In this document: positions 7,258 through 15,615 of the stretch, piece after piece | Layout of the letters: every line of letters begins with the position of its first letter | Numbering within the stretch: the stretch's first letter is position 1 | Notes under the pieces: model-generated | What the model was told of the DNA's origin: nothing | The model's database searches: none | What the model saw: only the letters and a program-made list of their open reading frames with translations | Translations under genes and position numbers: made by a program | DNA from: JAIOTG01 sp964644045 | GTDB taxonomy: Bacteria > Patescibacteriota > Patescibacteriia > Patescibacteriales > JAGXOH01 | Assembly: GCA_964644045.1 (NCBI GenBank) | Contig: CAZXUK010000013.1 | Span: forward strand, 1-32,980 | Length of the DNA stretch: 32,980 nt | Reading direction: 5' to 3'

Positions 7258-8121
7258 ATGAAAGGCAGAAAAATAATAAAATTTATTGGGGATGAATTTG
7301 TTTATGGAGGGCACCTGCTGTCCTTTAGTATCGCCTGCATCACTATTGCCGGAGCTTTAATTTTGCGAATTGATTACACTTTGGATTTTTTTATTGTAGT
7401 TTATTTAATAGCCCAATTGATTTATTCCTATAATAGATACAAGGAATTTGTCAGCGACATTATTAGCAATCCCGAAAGGTCCGAGTATTTGGAGAAAAGA
7501 AAGAGAATTTTACCTTTAAGTATAGCTATTTATTCATTTTTGTTAATTTTTTTAGTTATTCTTTATGGAAACTTAAAATCGATTATTTTTATTTTTATTT
7601 TAATCATTTTGGGCTTAGGTTATACGGCTATTTTTAAAAAATTAACTTATAGAATAATTGGTTTTAAAAATTTTTTTGTAGCCTTCACAAGTTCTTTATT
7701 AGCGCCTTTCCTGGCTTTATATTTTTTTCATCCTTTTAATTCGGCAGTTTTGTTATTTTCAATTTTTATTTTTTTTAAAACTTTTATCAATACCTCCTTT
7801 TGTGACATAAAAGATATCGAAAGCGATCAATTAGAAGGATTAAAAACTTTAGCTATTTATTTTAAAGAAAAAAAGACTTTGATTTTATTAAATTTTTTAA
7901 CCGTCTTATCAGCCACCCCAATAGTTTTAGGGGTTTATTTGAATAAGTTGCCCGTTTATTCTTTGTTTTTAATTTTAACTATTTTTTATAATTTTTATTA
8001 TTTCTATAATTATAAAAAAACTCTTACTAAAAATGAAAGAATTTTTAGTTATATAGTGGATGCTGAATTTTATCTTTGGCCGCTTCTAATTATTTTTGGT
8101 AAAATATTATTAGAATTTTAA
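7258..8121 (+). CDS. UbiA-like membrane prenyltransferase with an altered first aspartate motif
   Basis: A 287-residue protein with about eight to nine membrane helices. The second UbiA motif is intact: DIKDIESD (Asp183, Asp186, Asp190) followed by GLKTLA, as in DxxDxxxD...GxxT of the family. The first motif, normally NDxxDxxxD, reads NRYKEFVSD (Asn59, Arg60, Glu63, Asp67), so two of three aspartates are replaced. Family members move a prenyl chain from a diphosphate to an acceptor in the membrane with Mg2+ bound by both motifs. The neighbour GG reductase and upstream GGPP synthase suggest a C20 donor. The altered motif may mean a changed metal site or a different substrate class. Confidence 0.75.
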   Translation: MKGRKIIKFIGDEFVYGGHLLSFSIACITIAGALILRIDYTLDFFIVVYLIAQLIYSYNRYKEFVSDIISNPERSEYLEKRKRILPLSIAIYSFLLIFLVILYGNLKSIIFIFILIILGLGYTAIFKKLTYRIIGFKNFFVAFTSSLLAPFLALYFFHPFNSAVLLFSIFIFFKTFINTSFCDIKDIESDQLEGLKTLAIYFKEKKTLILLNFLTVLSATPIVLGVYLNKLPVYSLFLILTIFYNFYYFYNYKKTLTKNERIFSYIVDAEFYLWPLLIIFGKILLEF

Positions 8122-8125
8122 TTTT

Positions 8126-9763
8126 ATGAACAATGTCATATTAACACTTGAAGAAATTTTAGTTGTTTTGATAGTTGTTTCGGGAACTTTATTGTCAGTT
8201 TGGGTTTGGAGAAGTGACAAAGAGAGTCGTTTGAATCAGTTATTTTCTGTTATGACAATTTCCGCGATTTTTTGGACGGTTTTTTCTTTTTTGGGATTTT
8301 TAAGCGATACTCCTTGGAATTCCATTATTTTTTATAAGATTAATGCGGCTTCAGTTATAATTTTTTTAATTTCATCTTTTTATTTTTATGTAATTCATTT
8401 TTTAGAATATAAGAATTTTAAAAAATATAAAATTATAGGTAGATTAATTTTTTCTTTTGGTTTATTGTTAATTTTATTATCATTATTTACTAATACAATT
8501 ATAAAAGATGTAACAATTAAGTCGTCGGGGGCAGAGATAGTTTTTGGTGAGGCTAATATATTCTTTAATTTATATGCTTTTTTTGTCGCGATTTTAGTGG
8601 TAAGTTTATTAATTAAAAGATATATTCATTTAGATAGAAGAGAGAAGTTGAAAGTTCAATATTTTTTATTGGGAACTATTTTGTTTACTTTATTTAATAT
8701 TATATTTAATATTTTCTCCCCTATATTTACCGGTACGGTTGCTTATCAACATTTAGGGGATTATTCCGCTATTTTTCTGATAGGCTTCACCGCCTATGCC
8801 ATTGTCAAAAAGAATTTATTCGGGATCAAGGTTGTTCTAACCGAAGTTCTGGTCTCTATCATCGTCATTATTCTTTTTGTAAATATTTTTATTTCTAAGG
8901 GGGTGTTTGAATATATGTGGAAAGGTTCGTTGTTTTTAATTTTCATTTATTTTGGTAAAATCATGATTAGAAGTGTAAGAAAAGAAATTGAAGCAGAAAA
9001 ACAACTGGAGAAATATTCCCGTGAATTAAAAAAAACCAATGAGCATTTAGAAGAACTGGACAAGCAAAAAACCGAATTCATGTCCTTTGCCGCCCATCAG
9101 TTGAGAGCGCCCCTGACTTCGGTCAAGGGTTTTGCCTCCATGATCACGGAGAGAGGATTGGGTCGGGTTCCCAAGAAAGTGAAAGGAGCGGCGGAAAAGA
9201 TCTATGAGGCCAGCGAGGCCATGTCCGATTCCGTGGATGACTACCTTAATATCTCCCGTATAGAGCAGGGCAGAATGGAATATGAAATGGAAGAGCTGGA
9301 TCTTCACGAATTGGCCCAAGAGGTAAAAGAGGAATTAGAGCCCACGGCCCACAAAAAGAAACTGAAACTATCCCTTAGTTCGGATAAATATAAAACCTAC
9401 CCGGTTCAGGCCGACCACAGCAAGTTGAGGCAGATCATCTATAATTTTACCGAGAATGCTATTAAATATACCCCCAAAGGAAAGGTTGTCCTCCGCGTCT
9501 CCCGCCAAAAAGGCTATGTAACTTTGGCGATTAAGGACTCGGGAATAGGTATGAGCCAAGCAACCATTAAAAAACTTTTCAGGAGATACAGCCGGGCGCA
9601 GAACACTCAAGGCATTTCCGGAACCGGGCTGGGGCTTTATGTCGCCCGCAAGATGATAGAAGCCCAAAAGGGTAAAGTCTGGGCCGAATCAGCTGGAGAG
9701 GGTCAAGGCTCCACTTTTTATATAAAGTTACCTTTGCTTAAAAAAACTAAGAAGAAAAAATAA
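8126..9763 (+). CDS. Membrane sensor histidine kinase 1
   Basis: The 545-residue protein has an N-terminal sensor of about eight helices (residues 1-275), a short coiled coil, HisKA with phospho-acceptor His324 in AAHQLRAPL, and HATPase_c with the N box (NFTENAIKYTPKG), G1 (KDSGIGM), F box (LFRRYSR) and G2 (GTGLGLYVA). No receiver domain is attached and no response regulator gene is in the window. The ATG is 5 bases after the UbiA-like stop, so it belongs to that operon. From 8972 to the stop the DNA is almost identical to kinase 2, whereas the sensor half is different and more AT-rich. Confidence 0.9.
   Translation: MNNVILTLEEILVVLIVVSGTLLSVWVWRSDKESRLNQLFSVMTISAIFWTVFSFLGFLSDTPWNSIIFYKINAASVIIFLISSFYFYVIHFLEYKNFKKYKIIGRLIFSFGLLLILLSLFTNTIIKDVTIKSSGAEIVFGEANIFFNLYAFFVAILVVSLLIKRYIHLDRREKLKVQYFLLGTILFTLFNIIFNIFSPIFTGTVAYQHLGDYSAIFLIGFTAYAIVKKNLFGIKVVLTEVLVSIIVIILFVNIFISKGVFEYMWKGSLFLIFIYFGKIMIRSVRKEIEAEKQLEKYSRELKKTNEHLEELDKQKTEFMSFAAHQLRAPLTSVKGFASMITERGLGRVPKKVKGAAEKIYEASEAMSDSVDDYLNISRIEQGRMEYEMEELDLHELAQEVKEELEPTAHKKKLKLSLSSDKYKTYPVQADHSKLRQIIYNFTENAIKYTPKGKVVLRVSRQKGYVTLAIKDSGIGMSQATIKKLFRRYSRAQNTQGISGTGLGLYVARKMIEAQKGKVWAESAGEGQGSTFYIKLPLLKKTKKKK
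8972..9763 (+). repeat. 792-bp near-identical kinase transmitter repeat, copy 1
   Basis: This stretch, from AGTGTAAGAAAAGAAATTGA to the shared TAA, matches 12428-13219 without any indel and with only scattered substitutions, many of them silent. Similarity falls off sharply upstream of 8972 and immediately after the stop codon. Confidence 0.9.
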
Positions 9764-9784
9764 GGTTTATATTATTTAATTTTT

Positions 9785-9808
9785 CCGTTTTCTAAAACGG
9801 TTTTTTAT
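9785..9808 (+). terminator. Intrinsic terminator of the GG-reductase/kinase 1 operon
   Basis: CCGTTTT (9785-9791), two-base loop region, AAAACGG (9794-9800), then T6. Confidence 0.75.
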
Positions 9809-9827
9809 TTGCCAAATTGTTTAAATA

Positions 9828-9856
9828 TTGACATTTTATAAAAAATATGTTTAAAT
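9828..9856 (+). promoter_or_regulatory. Promoter and strong RBS for the GNAT-like gene
   Basis: Consensus TTGACA at 9828-9833 and TTAAAT at 9851-9856, 17 bases apart. A strong Shine-Dalgarno AGGAGGAG (9899-9906) precedes ATG 9910; most genes here lack one. Confidence 0.55.
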
Positions 9857-9909
9857 ATAAAGTTGATCATTAAAAAAACAGAAACATAAAAAAGAAAAAG
9901 GAGGAGAAC

Positions 9910-10644
9910 ATGAAACTTTTTTTTATAAGGTTGATCTGGAGAATTTTGGGGCTTCCCTTCCGGCTCAAGCCCTTGGGCAAAGCCAGAGATGCCTACCCAA
10001 GCTGGATCGAGATTTTTGTCAATGAGGTTCCTGGTCGGCATATACTGGAAGATCTGGGTAGAACCTATGCCCAAATTTTTACCGACCCTATGTGGGGGGA
10101 GGCATGGGAGCCAGAGGAGGCTATTGAAAAAATACAGAAAGAGATCGTGCCTCAGCGCCCTTCTGTGCTTTCCTATATGATAGGAGACGCGCAGGACCCT
10201 ATAGCCGGGTTCTGTTGGGGGGCGGTTATTACTGCCGGTCAGATTGAAGAGGAGGCTACTTCAGCCTTGGGTGTTAAGCCTGAAGGACTGGAGGAGGCTT
10301 TGCGAAAGAAAGGGGCCTTTCAGGTATTTTATTACCATGAAGTGGCCCTTTTGAAACATTTTCGGGGCGGTTTTGAACCGTTAAAATACTTACTCCGACC
10401 CGGATTGGAGTTGGCTTGCGAGGAGAACGTAAAGGGGAGTATGTTTTGGAGTTCCCCGAAAAGTAAAATAGTTCCCTTGACCCGAATGTTGGGGTATGGG
10501 GAAATCTTTCGCACTCAGAACCAGCACGGGGTGGATATTGTTTTTCTTTATCACCCCAACCACCGCTCCATCCTTAAGGTGGCGCAGAATGTTTCTGGAA
10601 AATTTTTCTCCCGGGTCTTTGCAAAGATTTCGGGGAAAAAATAA
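9910..10644 (+). CDS. Putative GNAT-fold acyltransferase-like protein
   Basis: A soluble 244-residue protein not assignable to a named family. The middle and C-terminal half has the layout of a GNAT domain: SVLSYMIGDAQDPIAGFCWG as strands with a bulge, FYYHEVALLKHFRGG (residues 139-153), where the basic-Gly-Gly segment resembles the acetyl-CoA pyrophosphate loop, then a helix and MLGYGEIFRT. The canonical Q/RxxGxG/A is imperfect, so catalysis is unproven. It is a single-gene transcription unit with its own good promoter, strong RBS and a terminator, and is richer in GC than its neighbours. Confidence 0.5.
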   Translation: MKLFFIRLIWRILGLPFRLKPLGKARDAYPSWIEIFVNEVPGRHILEDLGRTYAQIFTDPMWGEAWEPEEAIEKIQKEIVPQRPSVLSYMIGDAQDPIAGFCWGAVITAGQIEEEATSALGVKPEGLEEALRKKGAFQVFYYHEVALLKHFRGGFEPLKYLLRPGLELACEENVKGSMFWSSPKSKIVPLTRMLGYGEIFRTQNQHGVDIVFLYHPNHRSILKVAQNVSGKFFSRVFAKISGKK

Positions 10645-10661
10645 AATTTTAACCACCTATC

Positions 10662-10690
10662 AAGGCCGGCATCAAGCTGGCCTTTTTTTT
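10662..10690 (+). terminator. Intrinsic terminator
   Basis: GGCCGGC (10664-10670), loop ATCAA, GCTGGCC (10676-10682, one G-U pair), followed by T8. Confidence 0.9.
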
Positions 10691-10736
10691 ATGATTATGG
10701 TAAAATATAGAAAATTATTAATAATCAGACCCTTTT

Positions 10737-11591
10737 ATGGACAAATTTTCTTTAAAGAAAAATGCTAAAGAGGCAATGTCTCTTTATGAGAATTATTGTG
10801 ATGGTTACAAGAGCCCGGCTCCCAACGGCAAAGGTTATTTTGTCTCTCCGGTTTTGACCGTAGGTAAGGTGTCGGAAAAATTTTATCATCCCGGCTCCCG
10901 GATTTTGGACTCTATTTTAGCTTATGATAAAGCAGAGACAACCTCGGCTTATTTAGGACAAATTAATATGACTAATGTTTCTTCTTTTGTAGGGGTTAAC
11001 GGGGTTATTTGGGGATACGATGTGGTAAAACCGGAGGATTTAAAAAAATCTTATGTCCAGGCTTGGAAATCTTTAGATAGAGATGGGAAAGAGGTATCAG
11101 TTTATGATATTGCCCCCTTGCAAAGAGCCAGCGAAGAACTTTGGGGGAGAGTAGAGAAGAAGCATTTTCCCTTTTTACCCGGAGCCCATGTTCCTTGCGC
11201 CGGTCGTTATTTTATCAAGGAAGGTCCTACGGAGATATATGGAGCTATGGCCATGGGTATTCCGGAGGACAGAGCTAAGCAGGCTGTGCTTATAATGGAA
11301 GACACCGGAGAGGTAAAAGGAATTGGCAGAAAGGAATTACAAAAAAAGGTTACTAAAGATATATCTAAAAGTGTTTTGGATATAGGGAGGATTCAGAATA
11401 TAAAATATAAGGAAATTTTTGTTGGCTTTCAATCAATTAGCTTAGACAGTGATGAAATAGGGTGTGCCTTGGTGGTAATGCCTTATTTTTATTTAGCCAA
11501 AAAAGCTTACCCGGGAGGAAGGAAAGATTTGTTTGACACTTCTTTAGCTGAATGGAAAAACAAAGTTAAAACTTGTTTTTTAGATAGCTAA
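10737..11591 (+). CDS. hdcA: Pyruvoyl-dependent histidine decarboxylase proenzyme
   Basis: The 284-residue protein matches the Lactobacillus-type HdcA family in motif order: YDKAETTSAYLGQINM (substrate-pocket Asp64 and Glu67), the self-cleavage site at Ser82-Ser83 in NVSSF, GVIWGYDV, YDIAPLQ, and LIMEDTGE with Glu188 in the place of the catalytic Glu197. Ser83 would become the pyruvoyl group at the start of the alpha chain. The enzyme decarboxylates histidine to histamine and consumes a proton. I see no histidine/histamine antiporter in the window. It is 6 bases before kinase 2 and likely co-transcribed with kinases 2 and 3. Start ATG 10737; a weak -10 (TAAAAT, 10701-10706) lies just after the preceding terminator. 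Related arginine decarboxylases share the fold, but YLGQINM and WGYD favour histidine. Confidence 0.85.
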   Translation: MDKFSLKKNAKEAMSLYENYCDGYKSPAPNGKGYFVSPVLTVGKVSEKFYHPGSRILDSILAYDKAETTSAYLGQINMTNVSSFVGVNGVIWGYDVVKPEDLKKSYVQAWKSLDRDGKEVSVYDIAPLQRASEELWGRVEKKHFPFLPGAHVPCAGRYFIKEGPTEIYGAMAMGIPEDRAKQAVLIMEDTGEVKGIGRKELQKKVTKDISKSVLDIGRIQNIKYKEIFVGFQSISLDSDEIGCALVVMPYFYLAKKAYPGGRKDLFDTSLAEWKNKVKTCFLDS

Positions 11592-11596
11592 AATTT

Positions 11597-13219
11597 ATGT
11601 TCAATTTTTATGGATTGCTTATTTTGCATGTATTAGCAATCTCTATAATTTTATTTTTAGGTTTCTGGGTTTATTTTAAAGACAAGAATTCCCAGATTAA
11701 CAGGGTTTTCCTGTTTTTGGTTTTTTCTATTGTTCTTTGGCTTTTTACTTTATTTTTGTTTTATACCATAACTCATCCTTTTTGGGTTTTACACCTGGGA
11801 AGATTGAATTTTTCCGCAATTATCTCCCTCTGTTATTTTGCTTTTCGTTTTTCCATGGTTTTTCCTAAAGAGACCTTCTCTTTTAAAAAAAGAAATCTTT
11901 TATTTTTGAAAGTTTTTACTGTAATTTTTTTCCTTATAACCCTGCTTACTCCTTTGATTGATGAGCAAGAAATAGTTTTGGCCCATTCCAGGCAAACCGT
12001 CTATGGGCCTTTATATTTTTTGTTTATTTTGTATTTTGTAGTTATGTTAGGTGGAGCAATAGCTATTTTTGCCCGTAAATTAAAAACTGTTCCTTCCAGA
12101 TTTAAAAATCATGTTAAATATGTTTTATTGGGAATAAGTATAACCGCTGTGCTGGGAGGGGTAACCAATATTCTTTTTCCTTATTTTGGTTATCAGAATG
12201 TTGCCAAGCTGGGACCTATATCCATATTGTTTTTTGTGATTGTTTTGTCTTATGCTATACTAAAGCATAATCTTTTTAATATAAAGTTAGTTTTATCAGA
12301 GATTTTGGTAGCCTCCTTTTCATTATTACTCCTGGTAAATATTTTTTTATCAAATAGTGTTTTTGAGTATTGTTGGAAAGGAGTTTTGTTTTTAATCTTT
12401 ATTTATTTTGGCCGGATTATGGTGGGAAGTGTAAGAAAAGAAATTGAAACCGAGGCACAACTGGAAAAATATTCCCGTGAATTAAAAAAAACCAATGAGC
12501 ATTTAAAAGAACTGGACAAGCAAAAAACCGAATTCATGTCTTTCGCCGCCCATCAGTTGAGAGCGCCTCTGACTTCGGTCAAGGGTTTTGCCTCCATGAT
12601 CACGGAGAGAGGATTGGGCCGGGTTCCCAAGAAAGTGAAAGGAGCGGCGGAAAAGATTTATGAGGCCAGCGAGGCCATGTCTGACTCCGTGGATGACTAC
12701 CTTAATATCTCCCGCATAGAGCAGGGCAGAATGGAATATGAAATGGAAGAGCTGGATCTTCACGAATTGGCCCAAGAGGTAAAAGAGGAATTAGAGCCCA
12801 CGGCCCACAAAAAGAAACTGAAACTATCCCTTAGTTCGGATAAATATAAAACCTACCCGGTTCGGGCCGACCACAGCAAGTTGAGGCAGATTATCTATAA
12901 TTTTACCGAGAATGCCATTAAATACACCCCCAAAGGAAAGGTTACCCTCCGCGTCTCCCGCCAAAAGGGTTATGTAATTTTGGCGATTAAGGACTCGGGA
13001 ATAGGTATGAGCCAAGCAACCATTAAAAAACTTTTCAGGAGATACAGCCGGGCGCAGAACACTCAAGGCATTTCCGGAACCGGGCTGGGGCTTTATGTCG
13101 CCCGCAAGATGATAGAAGCCCAAAAGGGTAAAGTCTGGGCCGAATCAGCTGGAGAGGGTCAAGGCTCCACTTTTTTTATTAAATTGCCCTTGCTTAAAAA
13201 AACTAAGAAGAAAAAATAA
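11597..13219 (+). CDS. Membrane sensor histidine kinase 2
   Basis: The 540-residue protein has the same plan as kinase 1: an N-terminal region of about eight membrane helices (1-270), then HisKA with His319 (AAHQLRAPL) and HATPase_c with intact N, G1, F and G2 boxes. The sensor half is only distantly similar to kinase 1 (shared layout, for example VFEYxWKGxLFLIFIYFG at its end), while the transmitter from 12428 onward is nearly identical in DNA. It starts 6 bases after hdcA and ends 15 bases before kinase 3. The cognate regulator is unknown; identical transmitters suggest both kinases signal to the same partner. Confidence 0.9.
   Translation: MFNFYGLLILHVLAISIILFLGFWVYFKDKNSQINRVFLFLVFSIVLWLFTLFLFYTITHPFWVLHLGRLNFSAIISLCYFAFRFSMVFPKETFSFKKRNLLFLKVFTVIFFLITLLTPLIDEQEIVLAHSRQTVYGPLYFLFILYFVVMLGGAIAIFARKLKTVPSRFKNHVKYVLLGISITAVLGGVTNILFPYFGYQNVAKLGPISILFFVIVLSYAILKHNLFNIKLVLSEILVASFSLLLLVNIFLSNSVFEYCWKGVLFLIFIYFGRIMVGSVRKEIETEAQLEKYSRELKKTNEHLKELDKQKTEFMSFAAHQLRAPLTSVKGFASMITERGLGRVPKKVKGAAEKIYEASEAMSDSVDDYLNISRIEQGRMEYEMEELDLHELAQEVKEELEPTAHKKKLKLSLSSDKYKTYPVRADHSKLRQIIYNFTENAIKYTPKGKVTLRVSRQKGYVILAIKDSGIGMSQATIKKLFRRYSRAQNTQGISGTGLGLYVARKMIEAQKGKVWAESAGEGQGSTFFIKLPLLKKTKKKK
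12428..13219 (+). repeat. 792-bp near-identical kinase transmitter repeat, copy 2
   Basis: Second copy of the segment at 8972-9763, ending at the same TAA after the lysine-rich tail (KKTKKKK). Equal length and no indels point to recent duplication or gene conversion. Confidence 0.9.
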
Positions 13220-13234
13220 TAATTTAATAATTTT

Positions 13235-15373
13235 ATGTTTAACCCCAATGTTTTAGCCGCAGCCTTTCTGTTCGCTTTTGTGGTGGTTTTAATCCAAGCT
13301 TTTGTTAGTTTAATACGGATTTATCGTGCCAATTGGGGGCTTAATTGGTTTATTATAAGCATGTTGATATGTTTATGGTTTTTAATATCTTGGAGAATAA
13401 ATGCTTATCCTCAAGAGAATAGTTTAATTTTATTTTTTCTTTATAATTTTTTCATTATTCTGGTTCCCGTTTTTTATTTCAAATTTTTGGTTGAATTTTT
13501 AAAAATCGCCCAAGAAAAGAAAAAAACGATTTGGAGTGTCTATGGCCTGGGAATTATTTTATTAGGAGTAAACTTTTTATATTTAACTCCTTATAAAAAC
13601 AAAGGATTTTTCTATCCTTTGGAAACCTGGGGTAATTTGGATATTATTCAAATTTTATTTTTATCTTTTTTTGTTTTAATTTTTATTTATTCTTTTTATT
13701 TAATGTTCAGGTATTATAATCGGCATTCGGATATAATAAAGAGAAAAATAAGAGATATTTTTATAGCCAGTTTATTGGGTTTTGCGGGGGGCAGTTTAAT
13801 TCATTTTCCCGTTTTTAATAATTATTCTTTTTTAGGGATTTGTTTTTTGGTTTTAGCGGTTTTAATTGTTTCTTATGTTTTGGTTAAAAATCCTTCCGGC
13901 AGTCTTAAAGAGTTGGCCGGTTTGATGTATATATTCGTTTTTGTGGCCGTTTTGATTTATTTGTTTCATCAATTATTAGTTTTTTTAGAGGTAAATTATT
14001 TGGGGGGAGTTTTAACTGATAAATCTTTGATTTTGGGAATATTTGAAAGCTTGATTTTTGCCTTGATTTTTCTTTCTTTTTTGCGTTTTTTGGAGAAAAG
14101 CAGTGATTTTATTTTTTATCGAGGCAAGAAGCCGAATAAAGTGATCAAGGATATTGCCTTGGAGATCAATAAGGAATTGGATTTTGAGACTTTATTACGG
14201 ATAATTCGAAAAGAGTTTAAAAATATTTTGGGAGCGGAAGAAGTAAAGATTTTAATTTTACAACCCGGAGAATCAACCAAAGTTTTAAAGGATTTTTCTT
14301 CCGTGGGTCTTAACTTTCCCCAAAATAGTTCGATTTTCAAAATAGACGAAGTAGTGGTCAGTGAATCTCGCAAAAATCAGGAAAAAAACAAAAAAATAAG
14401 AGAGGAGATGAAAAGGCATAATTTTGAAGTGGCCATCCCCCTGATTTTAGAAGGGGGTTTGAGAGGAATAATCTTTTTGGGAGAAAAGCATATGAAGGGA
14501 AAATACACGGAAGAAGATCTGGATTTCCTGAAAATCACCAGCCCTCATATTGCCATAGCTATACACAACTCTCTTTTGCACGAAGAATTGGAGGAATGCA
14601 ATTTGGAGCTGGAAGGGGAGGTAAAGAAAAAAATGGAGAATATTCGCAGAAAAAATCAAGAGTTAGAGGAACTTTTAAAGTCTCAAACCGAATTTCTGGA
14701 CATTGCTTCTCATCAACTGCGAACCCCCATGTCGGTTATTAAAGGAATGCTCAGCATTATTCAGGAAAAAGATATTTCCGAGAAAAGAAAGAAAAAATTT
14801 TTAAATTCTATTACTCAGAATGCTTTTAGGTTGGAGGAGATAATTGAGACCATATTAACCGCCTCTGAGCTGGATAGTGGTAATTTCGGTTTTGAATTAG
14901 GACCTGTTCAGCTTAAGCCCCTTTTGAAATCGATTAAAAAGAAGGAAAAAATGAGAGCCCAGAAAAAGAGTTTGAAATTTAAATTGGACATACCCCGCAA
15001 AAATCTTTTGCCGGTGTATTCCAATGAAAGTTATTTGAAGCAAGCCATAGAAACCGTGGTAGACAATGCTTTTCAGTACACTCAAGAAGGTTCGGTTACG
15101 GTTAAATTGGCTCCCAAAAAGAATTTTATAGATATAGAAATTAAGGATACCGGTATCGGGATCCCGGCCAAGGAAAGAGATAAAATTTTTAACAAGTTTA
15201 GTCGTTGTCGGAATGCGGTGGAAACTTATGGCAACGGTTCCGGCCTGGGCCTTTTTGTAGCTTATAAAATTATTCATGAATATCATCGGGATGCCAAGAT
15301 CTATGTTAAAGAAAGCAAAATAGGCAAAGGTACCACTATTGTTATTAGTTTGCCCGTGGTTAAAAGTTCTTAA
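13235..15373 (+). CDS. Membrane sensor histidine kinase 3 with GAF domain
   Basis: The 712-residue protein has about nine N-terminal helices (1-290), a GAF-like domain at roughly 305-440 (EINKELDFETLLRIIRKEF through PHIAIAIHNSLL), a coiled coil, HisKA with His493 in DIASHQLRTPM, and HATPase_c (NAFQYTQEG, KDTGIGIP, GNGSGLGLFVAYKI). Its transmitter is clearly divergent from kinases 1 and 2, so it was not part of the recent conversion. It is the last gene of the hdcA operon. The ligand of the GAF domain and the response regulator are unknown. Confidence 0.88.
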   Translation: MFNPNVLAAAFLFAFVVVLIQAFVSLIRIYRANWGLNWFIISMLICLWFLISWRINAYPQENSLILFFLYNFFIILVPVFYFKFLVEFLKIAQEKKKTIWSVYGLGIILLGVNFLYLTPYKNKGFFYPLETWGNLDIIQILFLSFFVLIFIYSFYLMFRYYNRHSDIIKRKIRDIFIASLLGFAGGSLIHFPVFNNYSFLGICFLVLAVLIVSYVLVKNPSGSLKELAGLMYIFVFVAVLIYLFHQLLVFLEVNYLGGVLTDKSLILGIFESLIFALIFLSFLRFLEKSSDFIFYRGKKPNKVIKDIALEINKELDFETLLRIIRKEFKNILGAEEVKILILQPGESTKVLKDFSSVGLNFPQNSSIFKIDEVVVSESRKNQEKNKKIREEMKRHNFEVAIPLILEGGLRGIIFLGEKHMKGKYTEEDLDFLKITSPHIAIAIHNSLLHEELEECNLELEGEVKKKMENIRRKNQELEELLKSQTEFLDIASHQLRTPMSVIKGMLSIIQEKDISEKRKKKFLNSITQNAFRLEEIIETILTASELDSGNFGFELGPVQLKPLLKSIKKKEKMRAQKKSLKFKLDIPRKNLLPVYSNESYLKQAIETVVDNAFQYTQEGSVTVKLAPKKNFIDIEIKDTGIGIPAKERDKIFNKFSRCRNAVETYGNGSGLGLFVAYKIIHEYHRDAKIYVKESKIGKGTTIVISLPVVKSS

Positions 15374-15380
15374 ATGAAAT

Positions 15381-15409
15381 TTGCTTATTTTTTCCCGAGA
15401 TGTTATATT
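15381..15409 (+). promoter_or_regulatory. Promoter for hpf and its long leader
   Basis: TTGCTT at 15381-15386 and TATATT at 15404-15409, 17 bases apart, with an extended -10 (TGTTATATT). The same two hexamers and spacing occur upstream of tRNA-Ile (23763-23791). Confidence 0.65.
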
Positions 15410-15415
15410 AAGAAA

Positions 15416-15600
15416 ATAAAATAATCTTACCTTAAATAGTGAAATGCGCCACCAGATCGATCAGTGAAATTCCAAACTAAGATAAAATTTTTACTCTCCC
15501 GCTCCAATTATTGCAGTTCAAAGATCCCGTCGCCAACCCGAGCTCGCAAAAATTTTATCTTAGTTTGGAGGAATTACCGCAATGTGTTTCAAATTTAAAA
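15416..15600 (+). ncRNA. Structured 5' leader or small RNA upstream of hpf
   Basis: About 200 bases separate the predicted transcription start from the hpf ATG, with no ORF. The core is a 22-bp perfect stem (15471-15492 with 15548-15569), extended by AATT pairs across a 3-base bulge, capping a 55-base region rich in C and G. An outer TGCG (15445-15448) can pair with CGCA (15578-15581). Structured RNAs called raiA motifs are known upstream of raiA/hpf genes in Firmicutes and Actinobacteria; the position agrees, but I cannot confirm the consensus by eye. Confidence 0.5.
15471..15569. repeat. 22-bp perfect inverted repeat with 55-base loop
   Basis: Arms begin TCCAAACTAAGATAAAATTT (left, 15471) and its exact reverse complement (right, ending 15569). 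The right arm is followed by GGAATT, the left preceded by AATT. It is the main helix of the hpf leader; no T run follows, so it is not a terminator. Confidence 0.9.
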
Positions 15601-15615
15601 TAACAATAAAGAAAT

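Noticed and set aside
9047..9667. Minus-strand ORFs inside kinase 1 (and the same at 12503-13123 in kinase 2)
   Set aside because: They exist in both copies only because the transmitter DNA is duplicated; the plus-strand frame encodes intact kinase boxes.
10496..10768. Plus-strand ORF bridging the GNAT-like gene and hdcA
   Set aside because: It crosses a strong terminator and lies out of frame with two well-supported genes.
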